A stretch of DNA of 15,362 nucleotides, taken from the NCBI GenBank assembly GCA_013154135.1, contig JAADDB010000322.1:1-15362 (forward strand), written 5' to 3'. A model generated the notes under the pieces. It saw only the letters and a list, made by a program, of their open reading frames with translations. It had not been told where the DNA came from and ran no database searches. The position numbers and the translations under genes were made by a program. Of the stretch, positions 6,398 to 14,512 are shown one piece after another; position 1 is the stretch's first letter; each line of letters opens with the position of its first letter. Source of the DNA: Chloroflexota bacterium (GTDB lineage Bacteria > Chloroflexota > Anaerolineae > JAADDB01).

Positions 6398-7276
6398 ATG
6401 AAACCACCTGCTTTCAAGTACTTAGCACCCACAACTGTGGATGAGGCGGTGGCATACCTGGCCGAATACGGTTACGATGCCAAACCGTTGGCCGGGGGAC
6501 AAAGTCTCATCCCCACCATGAACTTCCGCCTGGCACAGCCGGCTGTGTTGGTCGATTTGAACCGTGTGCAGGAGCTCTCCTACATCCGGCCGGCGGAGGA
6601 TGGAGGGGTGCTCATCGGTGCCATGACTCGGCATGTCCAGGTGGAAAGGTCGGACCTGGTTGCCCAGCGTCTGCCCTTGCTCCACGAGACCGTGCCCTTC
6701 ATCGCGCATCCCCAGATCCGCAACCGGGGAACGTACGGGGGCAGTATTTCCCACGCGGATCCGGCCGCGGAATTGCCGGCCATCACCGTCGCACACCGGG
6801 GTCGGGTGCAGTTGCGCAGCACCCGAGGGAGTCGCTGGGTCCCCGCGGAGGAGTTCTTCCTGGGGTTGTTCACCACCGCGCTGGAGCCCGATGAGATGGT
6901 GGTGGAGATCGCGCTGCCGGCCTTGCCACCCCGCACGGGTTGGGCGTTTGATGAGTTTTCCCGTCGCCACGGGGATTTCGCCCTGGTGGGCGTGGCCGCC
7001 GCGGTCACTTTGAGCGCCCAGGGGCGCGTGGATGAGGTGCGGTTGGTCTTCATGGGCGTGGGCGATCGGCCCATGACCAGCGCGGCGGCTCCGGCCGTCC
7101 TGGTGGGGCAGGAACCCTCGGACGAGGCCTTGGAAGAGGCAGCTCAGCGCGCGGCCCAGGAGGACATCGATCCCTTCGGGGATGTGCACGCGTCCGCGGC
7201 GTTTCGTCGTCATCTGGCGTCTGTCCTGGCCAAACGTGTGCTCACACGGGCCGTGGAACGGGCCCAAGCACGCTGA
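6398..7276 (+). CDS. coxM: Molybdenum hydroxylase FAD subunit (CoxM/XdhB-like)
   Basis: A 292-residue medium subunit of the xanthine dehydrogenase/CO dehydrogenase family, of normal length. The two FAD-binding signatures are present: AGGQSLIPTMNFRL (32-45) and IRNRGTYGGSISHADPAAELP (107-127). A C-terminal CO-dehydrogenase flavoprotein domain (about 180-290) follows. It accepts electrons from the 2Fe-2S subunit and passes them to an external acceptor. GGAGGT (6388-6393) precedes ATG 6398. The gene heads an M-S-L trio with small spacers (39 and 20 bp). The gene symbol marks the family only: the partner large subunit is not a canonical CO dehydrogenase. Confidence 0.92.
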   Translation: MKPPAFKYLAPTTVDEAVAYLAEYGYDAKPLAGGQSLIPTMNFRLAQPAVLVDLNRVQELSYIRPAEDGGVLIGAMTRHVQVERSDLVAQRLPLLHETVPFIAHPQIRNRGTYGGSISHADPAAELPAITVAHRGRVQLRSTRGSRWVPAEEFFLGLFTTALEPDEMVVEIALPALPPRTGWAFDEFSRRHGDFALVGVAAAVTLSAQGRVDEVRLVFMGVGDRPMTSAAAPAVLVGQEPSDEALEEAAQRAAQEDIDPFGDVHASAAFRRHLASVLAKRVLTRAVERAQAR

Positions 7277-7315
7277 ACACCCACAACCTTTGAGTGAGAC
7301 GCATTGGAGGTAACC

Positions 7316-7804
7316 GTGAGCGAATTACATACCGTCCGTGTGACCGTCAACGGCACCGTGTACGAGCGCCAGGTGGAAGCCCGCATGTTGCTCAGCGACT
7401 TCATCCGCCATGAACTGGGACTCACCGGCACCCATGTGGGGTGTGAGCACGGTGTATGCGGTGCGTGTACCGTCCTCTTCGACGGGGAACCTGTGCGCTC
7501 ATGTCTCATGTTCGCGGTGCAAGCCGATGGCCATGAGATCATGACCGTGGAAGGACTGGCTCCCGAAGGGGAGATGCACCCCTTGCAGGAAGCCTTCCAC
7601 GAGGCCCACGCGTTGCAGTGTGGTTTCTGCACGCCCGGTTTCCTGATGACTTTGAAGCCCTTTGTGGAAACCCATCCCAACCCCACCGACGAGGAAATCC
7701 GCAAAGCCATTTCCGGCAACCTCTGTCGGTGCACGGGGTACCAACACATCATTGAAGCCGTGAAGCTGGCCATCAAGAAGATCCACCATTCGGATGCGGC
7801 TTAG
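7316..7804 (+). CDS. coxS: Molybdenum hydroxylase 2Fe-2S subunit (CoxS-like)
   Basis: A 162-residue small subunit with both expected clusters. The plant-ferredoxin-type motif is C43-x4-C48-x2-C51 with C63; the second, helical 2Fe-2S domain has C102-x2-C105 and C137-x-C139 (GNLCRCTGY). It relays electrons from the molybdenum centre to the FAD subunit. GGAGG at 7306-7310 lies 5 nt before the GTG at 7316; an upstream in-frame TTG at 7304 overlaps that Shine-Dalgarno, so GTG 7316 is preferred. The gene sits between the FAD and molybdenum subunits, 39 bp after the former. Confidence 0.94.
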   Translation: MSELHTVRVTVNGTVYERQVEARMLLSDFIRHELGLTGTHVGCEHGVCGACTVLFDGEPVRSCLMFAVQADGHEIMTVEGLAPEGEMHPLQEAFHEAHALQCGFCTPGFLMTLKPFVETHPNPTDEEIRKAISGNLCRCTGYQHIIEAVKLAIKKIHHSDAA

Positions 7805-7824
7805 CACAGAAAAGGAGGTTTACC

Positions 7825-10170
7825 TTGGCCGGACGATATTTTGGTCAACCCATTCGGCGCAACGAGGACCCGGCGCTGCTCACTGGGCAGGCCCTCTTCA
7901 CCGATGATGTGCACCTGCCGGGAATGGTTCATGTCGCGTTCTTGCGCAGCGATTACGCCCACGCGCGCATTCGCAGCATCGACGTCTCCCGCGCGCTGGA
8001 ACGACCGGGGGTCATCGGCGTGTACACGGCCGAGGATCTGGGGGATTACTGGCAACCAGGGCCCTTACTCGTTCCTCCCCCACCGGTGGAGGACATTATC
8101 TTCCACCAGCGCACTCAAGTCCCCCTGGCCAAGGGGAAGGTCCGCCACGTGGGCGAACCGGTGGTCATGGTCGTGGCGGAAAGTCGCTACATCGCGGAGG
8201 ACGCGCTGGAGGATATCTTCGTCGATTACGAACCCCTGCCCCCGGTGGTGGACATCGAGAAGGCCCTGGAACCCGATGCTCCCCTGGTTCACGAGGATTT
8301 GGGCACGAACCTGGCCGCCCGGGTGGTGCAGCGCAAGGGGGATTATGAGGCAGCCAAGGCCAAGGCCGATGTGGTCATCAGCCGACGCTTTTACTACGAC
8401 CACGGTCTGGCCGCGGCCATGGAGAACCGGGGCATTGTGGCCCACTGGGATCCCAAGATGCAGTACATGACCATATGGGACACCACCCAAGCCCCGGTCG
8501 TCATCCGCAACGGCTTGGCCCGCATGTTGGGACTGTCCGAATCCCAAGTGCGCGTCATCGCGCCCTTCATCGGCGGCGCGTTTGGCCCCAAGATCATGAT
8601 GTTCTACCCGGAGGAAGTCCTCATCCCCTGGCTCTCCCTGAAGCTGAAGCGGCCGGTCAAGTGGATTGAGGACCGCCGGGAGAACTTCTTCGCCACCACC
8701 CACGAGCGCTATCAGGTCCATTACGCGGAGATCGCGCTGACCCGAGATGGACGCATCCTGGGGGTGAAGGACCGGTTCTACCACGACACGGGCGCGTACG
8801 ACCCCTACGGTCTGACCGTGCCCATCAACAGTCAATGCACCCTCCTGGGGCCCTACGACATCCCCGCGTATCACTCGGAAATGAACGTGGTCTTCACCAA
8901 CAAGACCATCGTGACCCCATATCGAGGCGCGGGACGCCAGCACGGTGTCTTTGTCATGGAACGTCTGCTGGACATCGCGGCCAAGGAGTTGGGCATTGAC
9001 CGCACGGAAATTCGACGGCGTAACTTCATCCCACCCGACAAGTTCCCCTACAACAACGAGGTCATCTACCAGGACTTCGTTCCCCTCGTCTACGACAGCG
9101 GGAACTACGAGCCCGCGCTGGAATTGGCCAAGAAGCTCATCGACTACGACCGCTTCCTCAAGGAGGAACAACCCCGTCTGCGCGCGGAGGGGAAGCACGT
9201 GGGCTTGGGCATTGTGGCCTATGTGGAGGGGACCGGCATCGGCCCCTATGAGGGTGCGCGGGTTCAGGTGGAAACTACGGGGAAGGTGAACGTGGCCACA
9301 GGCGTGGGCACCCAGGGCCAGAGTCACTTCACCTCCTTCGCCCAGATTGTGGCCGAGCAGTTGGACGTGGATGTGCGCAACATCCGGGTGGTCACCGGGG
9401 ACACCGCGGAGTTCCACTGGGGCACGGGCACCTTCGCCAGCCGAGGTGCGGTCGTCGCGGGGAACGCAATTCACGCGGCCGCGAAGAAGGTGCGGGAAAA
9501 AGTCCTGCAAAAGGCCAGCGAGGAGTTCGGCGTGCCCCCGGAGGAGTTGGAGCTGCGGAACGGCTACGTCTACACCCAGGATGGTCGGTCCATCAGCCTG
9601 GCGGATTTGGCGGTGAAGGCCAATCCTCTGCGGGGGGCTGTCAAGCCGGGCACGGAGCCGGGCCTGGAGGCGACCATGTACTTCGGCCCGGAGCGGGGCG
9701 CGACCGCAAGCGGGGTCCATGCGATGATCGTGGAGGTGGACCCCGAACTGATGGACGTGAAGATCCGGAAGTACGTGGTGGTGCACGACTGCGGTAAAGT
9801 GATCAACCCCTTGGTCGTGGAAGGACAAATCCACGGCGGGGTTGCCCAGGGGGTGGGCAATTCCTTCTATGAAGAAATTGTGTATAATGAGGACGGCCAG
9901 CTCCTGACGGCCTCCTTTATGGATTACCTGCTGCCCACCGCGATGGAAGTCCCTCCCATTGAGGTGGGGCATGTGGAAACGCCATCCCCCTGGAATGAAT
10001 TGGGCACCAAAGGTGCCGGTGAAGCGGGCGCCATCCCGACGGCTGCTGCGTTCGTACAGGCCGTAGAGGATGCCCTGGCGGACTACGACTTGGAGATCCT
10101 GGAAGCGCCTTTGAGCCCGAATCGGTTGTTCGAGCTCCTGAAGGAGGCCAAGCAAAAGAAAGAGGGATAA
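7825..10170 (+). CDS. coxL: Molybdenum hydroxylase catalytic subunit (CoxL/XdhA-like)
   Basis: A 781-residue large subunit binding the molybdopterin cofactor. Visible features are an N-terminal aldehyde oxidase/xanthine dehydrogenase a/b hammerhead domain (about 20-135), the IGGAFGPK loop, GTQGQSHFTSF, the SRGAVVAGNAI cofactor segment, and GTKGAGEAG with the catalytic glutamate E733. The active-site loop is PYRGAGRQ (365-372). Form I CO dehydrogenase instead has a Cys-containing AYRCSFR loop, so the substrate is probably an N-heterocycle, aldehyde or similar, and not CO. Translation starts at TTG 7825, with AAGGAGG at 7812-7818 six nt upstream. No XdhC/CoxI-type cofactor-maturation gene is in the window. 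The coxL symbol denotes family only. Confidence 0.92.
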   Translation: MAGRYFGQPIRRNEDPALLTGQALFTDDVHLPGMVHVAFLRSDYAHARIRSIDVSRALERPGVIGVYTAEDLGDYWQPGPLLVPPPPVEDIIFHQRTQVPLAKGKVRHVGEPVVMVVAESRYIAEDALEDIFVDYEPLPPVVDIEKALEPDAPLVHEDLGTNLAARVVQRKGDYEAAKAKADVVISRRFYYDHGLAAAMENRGIVAHWDPKMQYMTIWDTTQAPVVIRNGLARMLGLSESQVRVIAPFIGGAFGPKIMMFYPEEVLIPWLSLKLKRPVKWIEDRRENFFATTHERYQVHYAEIALTRDGRILGVKDRFYHDTGAYDPYGLTVPINSQCTLLGPYDIPAYHSEMNVVFTNKTIVTPYRGAGRQHGVFVMERLLDIAAKELGIDRTEIRRRNFIPPDKFPYNNEVIYQDFVPLVYDSGNYEPALELAKKLIDYDRFLKEEQPRLRAEGKHVGLGIVAYVEGTGIGPYEGARVQVETTGKVNVATGVGTQGQSHFTSFAQIVAEQLDVDVRNIRVVTGDTAEFHWGTGTFASRGAVVAGNAIHAAAKKVREKVLQKASEEFGVPPEELELRNGYVYTQDGRSISLADLAVKANPLRGAVKPGTEPGLEATMYFGPERGATASGVHAMIVEVDPELMDVKIRKYVVVHDCGKVINPLVVEGQIHGGVAQGVGNSFYEEIVYNEDGQLLTASFMDYLLPTAMEVPPIEVGHVETPSPWNELGTKGAGEAGAIPTAAAFVQAVEDALADYDLEILEAPLSPNRLFELLKEAKQKKEG

Positions 10171-10195
10171 ACCGTACCACACATCCCCCACCGGA

Positions 10196-10232
10196 GCCGG
10201 CGTAGGAACCCCAGGAAGGGGTTCTACCCGGC
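10196..10232 (+). repeat. Hairpin between hydroxylase and transporter genes
   Basis: GCCGG (10196-10200) pairs with CCGGC (10228-10232), and GTAG-AACCCC (10202-10212, one bulged G) pairs with GGGGTTCTAC (10218-10227), around an AGGAA loop. That is 15 pairs with two single-base bulges and no T-run. A smaller CCCAT/ATGGG dyad follows (about 10232-10260). These may limit read-through or protect mRNA ends; no clear promoter is seen in the 117-bp spacer. Confidence 0.45.
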
Positions 10233-10287
10233 CCATGGGAGTACTTTCCCAGTCGATGGGTGCACATCAACGAAAGGAGTGAGAGCC

Positions 10288-11586
10288 ATGAAGCGATTTG
10301 GCCTGTTGCGAACCGCCCTGATGCTCGTCTTGCTGGTGGCGTTGGCCTTCAGCTTGACCATGTGTTCCAAAGCCACACCTGCACCGACACCGGAGACCAA
10401 GGAGGAGGCGAAGTCCGCGGAGCCGGCAGCCCCGGCCAAGGCTGCCAACGAGGCCACCCTGGCCATTCTTCACTTCAGCGTGATCCAGGGCACCACCTGG
10501 TCGGGTGCGCACGACCGGGCGGGCAAGCGCATTGACGAGAAGTACAAGAACGTGAAGTACGTCTACCGCGAGGAAGTGGGACCGGACTCCACCGTGCCCT
10601 TCGCGGAGGAGATGATCGCCAACGAGGGCGCGAACATTGTGGTCGGCAACGCGGAGTTCATGGGCTTGCCCCTCAAGGACATCGCGGACAAGTACCCGGA
10701 TGTCCTCTTCGCCTCGGTCATCGCCAGTGACCTGACCACCAAGCCCAACTTCATCCGCTTCTTCCCGCGGCAGTACCAGGCCCTCTACCTGGAAGGGCTC
10801 GTCGCGGGCGCCCTGACGCAGACGGGACACGTCGGCATCGTCTCCGCGTTCCCCTCGGTCCAGGTGATCCGCCGTCAGGCCGGCTTCTACCTGGGCGTGA
10901 TGGACGCGGCTAAGGTGCTGAACAAGGACGTCAAGGTCCACGTGAAGTACGTGGGCGACTGGTATAACCCCACCGAGGAGCGGGATATCGCCAAGACGCT
11001 GGTGAACCAGTACCAGGTGGATGTGCTTACCCAGCAGACGGACTCCGGTTCGCCGCTGGATGTGGCCAAGGAAGAGGGTATCTGGTTCATCGGCAAGGAC
11101 ATGGATATCGTGGGCTTCTACGGTTGGGCCACCACCGACACTGTGGCCATCTCCTTCGACACCCGCTGGGAGGTGATGTACGAGCAGATGGTCAAGGACT
11201 GGCTCGCCCGCGACCCGCGACCGGAAACGGTCCTCTACCTGGGCATGGATGACATGATGATCCTGGCGGACGGCACCAAGGTGCCCACCGTGGACATCAT
11301 GAACGACAACAAAGTGGGTGTGGAGGCGATCAGCCCCAAGGCCCGCGATCTCATCCCCGAGGAGATCGTGAAGCTGGTGGAGGCCCGCCGCGATCAGATG
11401 ATGAAGGGCGTGTGGGATCCCTTCTTCGCCCACGAGTTCGTCAGCAACGGCACCGGCTTGGCCCTGGAAGGGCTCCCCATCCCCGAGAAGGGGAAGGTGG
11501 TCAAGCCCGCCGAGGTCATGCCCTCCGCGGAGTGGCTGCTCTCCAAGTTCAACTTCGACCTGGAAGGGTTGGATGTACTGGAGTGA
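10288..11586 (+). CDS. BMP/PnrA-family substrate-binding lipoprotein
   Basis: A 432-residue solute-binding protein. A signal peptide (KRFGLLR then a hydrophobic core) ends at a probable lipobox LTM-C26, followed by a disordered Pro/Thr/Ala/Glu linker (about 29-54) and the BMP domain (about 57-430). The middle segment (VGIVSAFPS, GFYLGV, GDWYNPTEERDIAKTLVNQ, TQQTDSGSP) resembles purine-binding BMP proteins of alphaproteobacteria more than sugar binders. It would deliver a purine-like or related ligand to the permeases encoded next. AAAGGAG (10273-10279) supports ATG 10288; the in-frame GTG at 10279 overlaps that site. Met at the -1 position of the lipobox is unusual, but the linker supports lipidation. 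Ligand identity is inferred. Confidence 0.87.
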   Translation: MKRFGLLRTALMLVLLVALAFSLTMCSKATPAPTPETKEEAKSAEPAAPAKAANEATLAILHFSVIQGTTWSGAHDRAGKRIDEKYKNVKYVYREEVGPDSTVPFAEEMIANEGANIVVGNAEFMGLPLKDIADKYPDVLFASVIASDLTTKPNFIRFFPRQYQALYLEGLVAGALTQTGHVGIVSAFPSVQVIRRQAGFYLGVMDAAKVLNKDVKVHVKYVGDWYNPTEERDIAKTLVNQYQVDVLTQQTDSGSPLDVAKEEGIWFIGKDMDIVGFYGWATTDTVAISFDTRWEVMYEQMVKDWLARDPRPETVLYLGMDDMMILADGTKVPTVDIMNDNKVGVEAISPKARDLIPEEIVKLVEARRDQMMKGVWDPFFAHEFVSNGTGLALEGLPIPEKGKVVKPAEVMPSAEWLLSKFNFDLEGLDVLE

Positions 11587-11594
11587 TGGTCGGC

Positions 11595-11633
11595 AGGGGA
11601 GGGGGCGCATTCTCGTCCCCCTCCCCTTTGTTG
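11595..11633 (+). terminator. Intrinsic terminator after the binding-protein gene
   Basis: AGGGGAGGGGG (11595-11605) pairs with CCCCCTCCCCT (11617-11627), an 11-bp stem with an 11-nt loop, followed by TTTGTTGT. It lies 8 bp after the stop codon. A terminator here would let the binding protein be made in excess over the ATPase and permeases, as is common for ABC importers. Confidence 0.75.
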
Positions 11634-11706
11634 TCCATCCCACGCCCCTGCTGTCACACACCCGTCTTGTGAGAATCCAAGCGCGGTTTCTGTACGTAGG
11701 GGTGGG

Positions 11707-11720
11707 CGAACAGCTGTTCA
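11707..11720. promoter_or_regulatory. Perfect 12-bp palindrome, LexA-box-like
   Basis: GAACAGCTGTTC (11708-11719) is a perfect palindrome. With flanks it reads CGAAC-AGCT-GTTCA, matching 13 of 14 positions of the Gram-positive LexA/DinR pattern CGAAC-N4-GTTCG. It lies 44 bp upstream of the ATPase start in the spacer after the terminator. It may be an operator for LexA or another dimeric regulator, or chance. Confidence 0.35.
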
Positions 11721-11763
11721 ACGTCGTTGGGTACGCTGGCGAGCATGTGCGGAGGGTATGACG

Positions 11764-13362
11764 ATGAGGAATGTGTTATCTGCTCGGAAAGGGGAGGACA
11801 TGCCGTTCGTCCCCGATCCTCAACAACGCTTCCGGCCGGGGGAAGTCATCCTGGAGATGCGGAACATCACCAAACGGTTCCCCGGCGTTGTGGCCAATCG
11901 TCGCATCACCTTTGACCTGCGCGCGGGGGAAATCCACGCCATCCTGGGGGAAAACGGCGCAGGGAAGACCACGCTGATGAGCATTCTCTTTGGAATGCTC
12001 CAACCCGATGAGGGGGAGATCTACGTTTACGGGAAGAAGGTCACGTTCCGTTCTCCCCTGGACGCGATCAACATGGGCATCGGGATGGTGCACCAGCACC
12101 GGAAGCTGGTGTCGGCCCACACGGTGTTGGAGAACATCATCCTGGGGCATCCACGGGCCGGCAAGGTGTTGAACCTGAAGGAGGTCGAAGAGGAAGTGGT
12201 GGCCCTGGCCGAGAAGTACGGCTTCCGTATCGACCCCCGGGCCCGTGTGTGGCAACTCTCCGAGGGGGAGAAGCAGGCCGTGGAGATCGTGAAGGCTCTC
12301 TACCGGGGAGCCCGGATCCTCATTCTGGATGAGCCCACGTCCGCGTTGACGCCCCAGGAAACGGAACATCTCCTGGAATCCATTGTGACCATGGCCCGCA
12401 GTGGCTTGGGCGTGGTGCCTTTCATCACCCACAAGCTCCCCATGGTCCTCGCGGTGAGCGATCGGGTGACGGTGCTCCGCCGGGGCGAGGTGGTGGCCCG
12501 ACTGGAGACGAAGGATGTGACCGAACAGCTCCTCGCGGAGAAGATGGTGGGCCGCCCGGTGCTCTTCGATTTGAAGAAGCCCGATGTGCCCCTGGGCCGC
12601 CCGGTGCTGCGGGTGGAAAACGTGTCCACGCTGAACGATAAGGGCCTTCCCGCGCTCAAGGGCGCGTCCTTTGAGATCCGGGAAGGGGAGATCTTGGGCA
12701 TCGCCGGGGTGTCGGGCAACGGCCAACGGGAGCTGGCCGAGGTGTTGGCCGGGCTCCGCAAACTCACCGGCGGTCGCATCTACTTCGACGGCCGGGATAT
12801 CACCCAAGCCTCGGTGCTGGACCGCTGGAAGATGGGCATCGGCTATATCCCCGCAGAGCGCAAGGATGTGGGGTCCATTGGTGAGTTCACCCTGGTGGAG
12901 AATGTGCTGATGAATTTCTACTTCGATCCCAGCATGGTCCAGCATGGGATTATTGATTACGCGAAGGCGTTACGGTTGACCAAGGAGTTGATCATCGAAT
13001 TTGGGGTCTCCACTCCCGGTCCGGAGGCCAAGGCGAAGACCTTGTCGGGGGGGAACCTGCAGAAAATCATCCTGGCCCGTGTCATGGCTCGGCGTCCGCG
13101 GTTGCTCATCGCCGCGCTGCCCACCCAAGGGTTGGATATCGGCGCGATGGAGTTCGTGCGCAAGAAGATCTTGGAGGCGAAAGCTCACGGCGCCGCGATT
13201 CTCCTCATCTCCGAGGATTTGGATGAGGTGATGTCGTTGAGTGACCGCATCGCACCGATTTACGAAGGGGAAATCATGGGCATCATCCCCGCGGATGAGG
13301 CTAAGAAGGAGGTCATCGGAGCCATGATGGCGGGGTCCCGCGTGGAGGAGACACAACAATGA
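11764..13362 (+). CDS. BMP-type ABC transporter ATPase, two nucleotide-binding domains
   Basis: A 532-residue fused double ATPase of the nucleoside/simple-sugar importer class (YufO/NupA-like). Domain 1 has Walker A GENGAGKTT (62-70), signature LSEGEKQ (165-171) and Walker B ILILDE (185-190). Domain 2 has the degenerate Walker A region GVSGNGQRE (315-323) and LSGGNLQK (427-434), with IAALPTQGLDIG (449-460) at the Walker B position, a pattern normal for the second domain of this class. It powers uptake with the two following permeases. The start is uncertain: GGAGGG (11751-11756) is too close to ATG 11758 and well spaced (7 nt) for ATG 11764; ATG 11800 is a further option. The 3' end overlaps the next gene by 4 bp (ATGA). 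Confidence 0.92.
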   Translation: MRNVLSARKGEDMPFVPDPQQRFRPGEVILEMRNITKRFPGVVANRRITFDLRAGEIHAILGENGAGKTTLMSILFGMLQPDEGEIYVYGKKVTFRSPLDAINMGIGMVHQHRKLVSAHTVLENIILGHPRAGKVLNLKEVEEEVVALAEKYGFRIDPRARVWQLSEGEKQAVEIVKALYRGARILILDEPTSALTPQETEHLLESIVTMARSGLGVVPFITHKLPMVLAVSDRVTVLRRGEVVARLETKDVTEQLLAEKMVGRPVLFDLKKPDVPLGRPVLRVENVSTLNDKGLPALKGASFEIREGEILGIAGVSGNGQRELAEVLAGLRKLTGGRIYFDGRDITQASVLDRWKMGIGYIPAERKDVGSIGEFTLVENVLMNFYFDPSMVQHGIIDYAKALRLTKELIIEFGVSTPGPEAKAKTLSGGNLQKIILARVMARRPRLLIAALPTQGLDIGAMEFVRKKILEAKAHGAAILLISEDLDEVMSLSDRIAPIYEGEIMGIIPADEAKKEVIGAMMAGSRVEETQQ

Positions 13363-14465
13363 GGATCGGTCGCTATCGTTTGAAACTGGAGAAACGGGTC
13401 ACCCTGGCCGGTTGGCAGGCAGCACTCATTTCCCTGTTCGCCATTGTGGTGGCCCTGGCCCTGTTCAGCATTATCTTCTTCCTCGCTCACGTGAATCCCC
13501 TACGGGCATATAAGGAGATTTTTTCCTACGCCTTCACAAATCGGTATGGGTTACTCCTCACGGTGAATCGGTTTATCTTCCTCCTCTTCGCCACGTTCGC
13601 GTTTATCATCCCGGCAAAGGCCGGGTTGTGGAATATCGGCATGTCGGGGCAGTTGTACATCGGCGCGTTGGCCGCGTTCGCGGTGGTCTACGCGTTCGGG
13701 GGGAAGAATTCCCAATCCGCTCAGCTGAACCCGTGGATCGTGTTGCCGTTGATGGTTCTGGCCGCGTTCGCGGGAGGGGCGTTGGTCGGCGGAATCGCGG
13801 GGTATCTGAAGGGGAAGTTGGATGTGAATGAGATCGTGTTGACGATGTTGTTGAACTTCATCGCCTTCTGGTTGGTGGCCCATATGATCAAGGAGGGCGG
13901 TCCCTTCATGAACCCCCAGGGCCGGGGCGAGAGTTTTGCTCTGCCCAAGTCCCTCCACGCGCCGTTGATCTTCGGCGTGCCCTTCACCATTATCCTGGCC
14001 TTGGGGTCCGCGGTTCTGCTGGAATTCGTCTTCCGCAAGACGTCCTTTGGCTATCAAATCCGAGCGTTCGGTCAAAGTCCCCCCGCGGCCCGCTACGCGG
14101 GGATCCGTCCCTTCCGCATCGCTTTGTTGGTCTTCCTCCTGGGCGGCGGGATGGCCGGCTTGGCCGGGTATCACTATTTCGGAGCCGTCCCCGGGGTGTA
14201 CAAGATCGCTCGGACGTACGGGTACTTCGGGGATCTGTCCTTCTACGGCATCATTTGCGGCCTCATTTCGTTGAACAACCCCATTGCCGCGATCCCCGTG
14301 GCTTTGCTCTTCGGTGGCCTGTCCATCGGCGGCCGTTTTGTGCAGGGGAAGTTGCACATGGGGTTTGGGCTGGATTACGCGCTGTTGGGGGTCTTGATGA
14401 TCACCCTGGTCGCGTTCCAGTTCTTCTACCGCAATAAGATCGTGTTGGAGCGGGTTGATTCCTGA
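13359..14465 (+). CDS. BMP-type ABC transporter permease 1
   Basis: A 368-residue, strongly hydrophobic membrane protein with about nine or ten transmembrane segments, the first at about 20-46. It matches the YufP/NupB-like permeases of nucleoside-type importers: GLWNIGMSGQLYIGA (about 88-102), KLDVNEIVLTMLLNFIA (about 153-169) and GQSPPAARYAGI (about 238-249) are the family's conserved loops. It forms a heterodimeric channel with the next permease. Its ATG overlaps the ATPase stop (ATGA), indicating translational coupling, and GGAGGAG at 13344-13350 lies 8 nt upstream. Confidence 0.92.
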   Translation: MRIGRYRLKLEKRVTLAGWQAALISLFAIVVALALFSIIFFLAHVNPLRAYKEIFSYAFTNRYGLLLTVNRFIFLLFATFAFIIPAKAGLWNIGMSGQLYIGALAAFAVVYAFGGKNSQSAQLNPWIVLPLMVLAAFAGGALVGGIAGYLKGKLDVNEIVLTMLLNFIAFWLVAHMIKEGGPFMNPQGRGESFALPKSLHAPLIFGVPFTIILALGSAVLLEFVFRKTSFGYQIRAFGQSPPAARYAGIRPFRIALLVFLLGGGMAGLAGYHYFGAVPGVYKIARTYGYFGDLSFYGIICGLISLNNPIAAIPVALLFGGLSIGGRFVQGKLHMGFGLDYALLGVLMITLVAFQFFYRNKIVLERVDS

Positions 14466-14466
14466 A

Positions 14467-14481
14467 CCGGCCACTGGCCGG
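14467..14481 (+). repeat. Small hairpin between the permease genes
   Basis: CCGGCC (14467-14472) pairs with GGCCGG (14476-14481) around an ACT loop in the 47-bp spacer. There is no T-run. It may tune mRNA stability, or it may be incidental in G+C-rich DNA. Confidence 0.3.
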
Positions 14482-14512
14482 CACATCTCACTGTGAAGGG
14501 GGAGAGAGGATT

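Noticed and set aside
7825..10170. Canonical aerobic CO dehydrogenase
   Set aside because: The large subunit has PYRGAGRQ and not the Cys-containing active-site loop of form I enzymes, and the neighbours are not CO-oxidation accessory genes.
8065..10236. 723-codon antisense open frame opposite the molybdenum hydroxylase large subunit
   Set aside because: The plus strand encodes a full, motif-complete CoxL-like protein; the antisense translation has a shadow composition and no recognisable domains.
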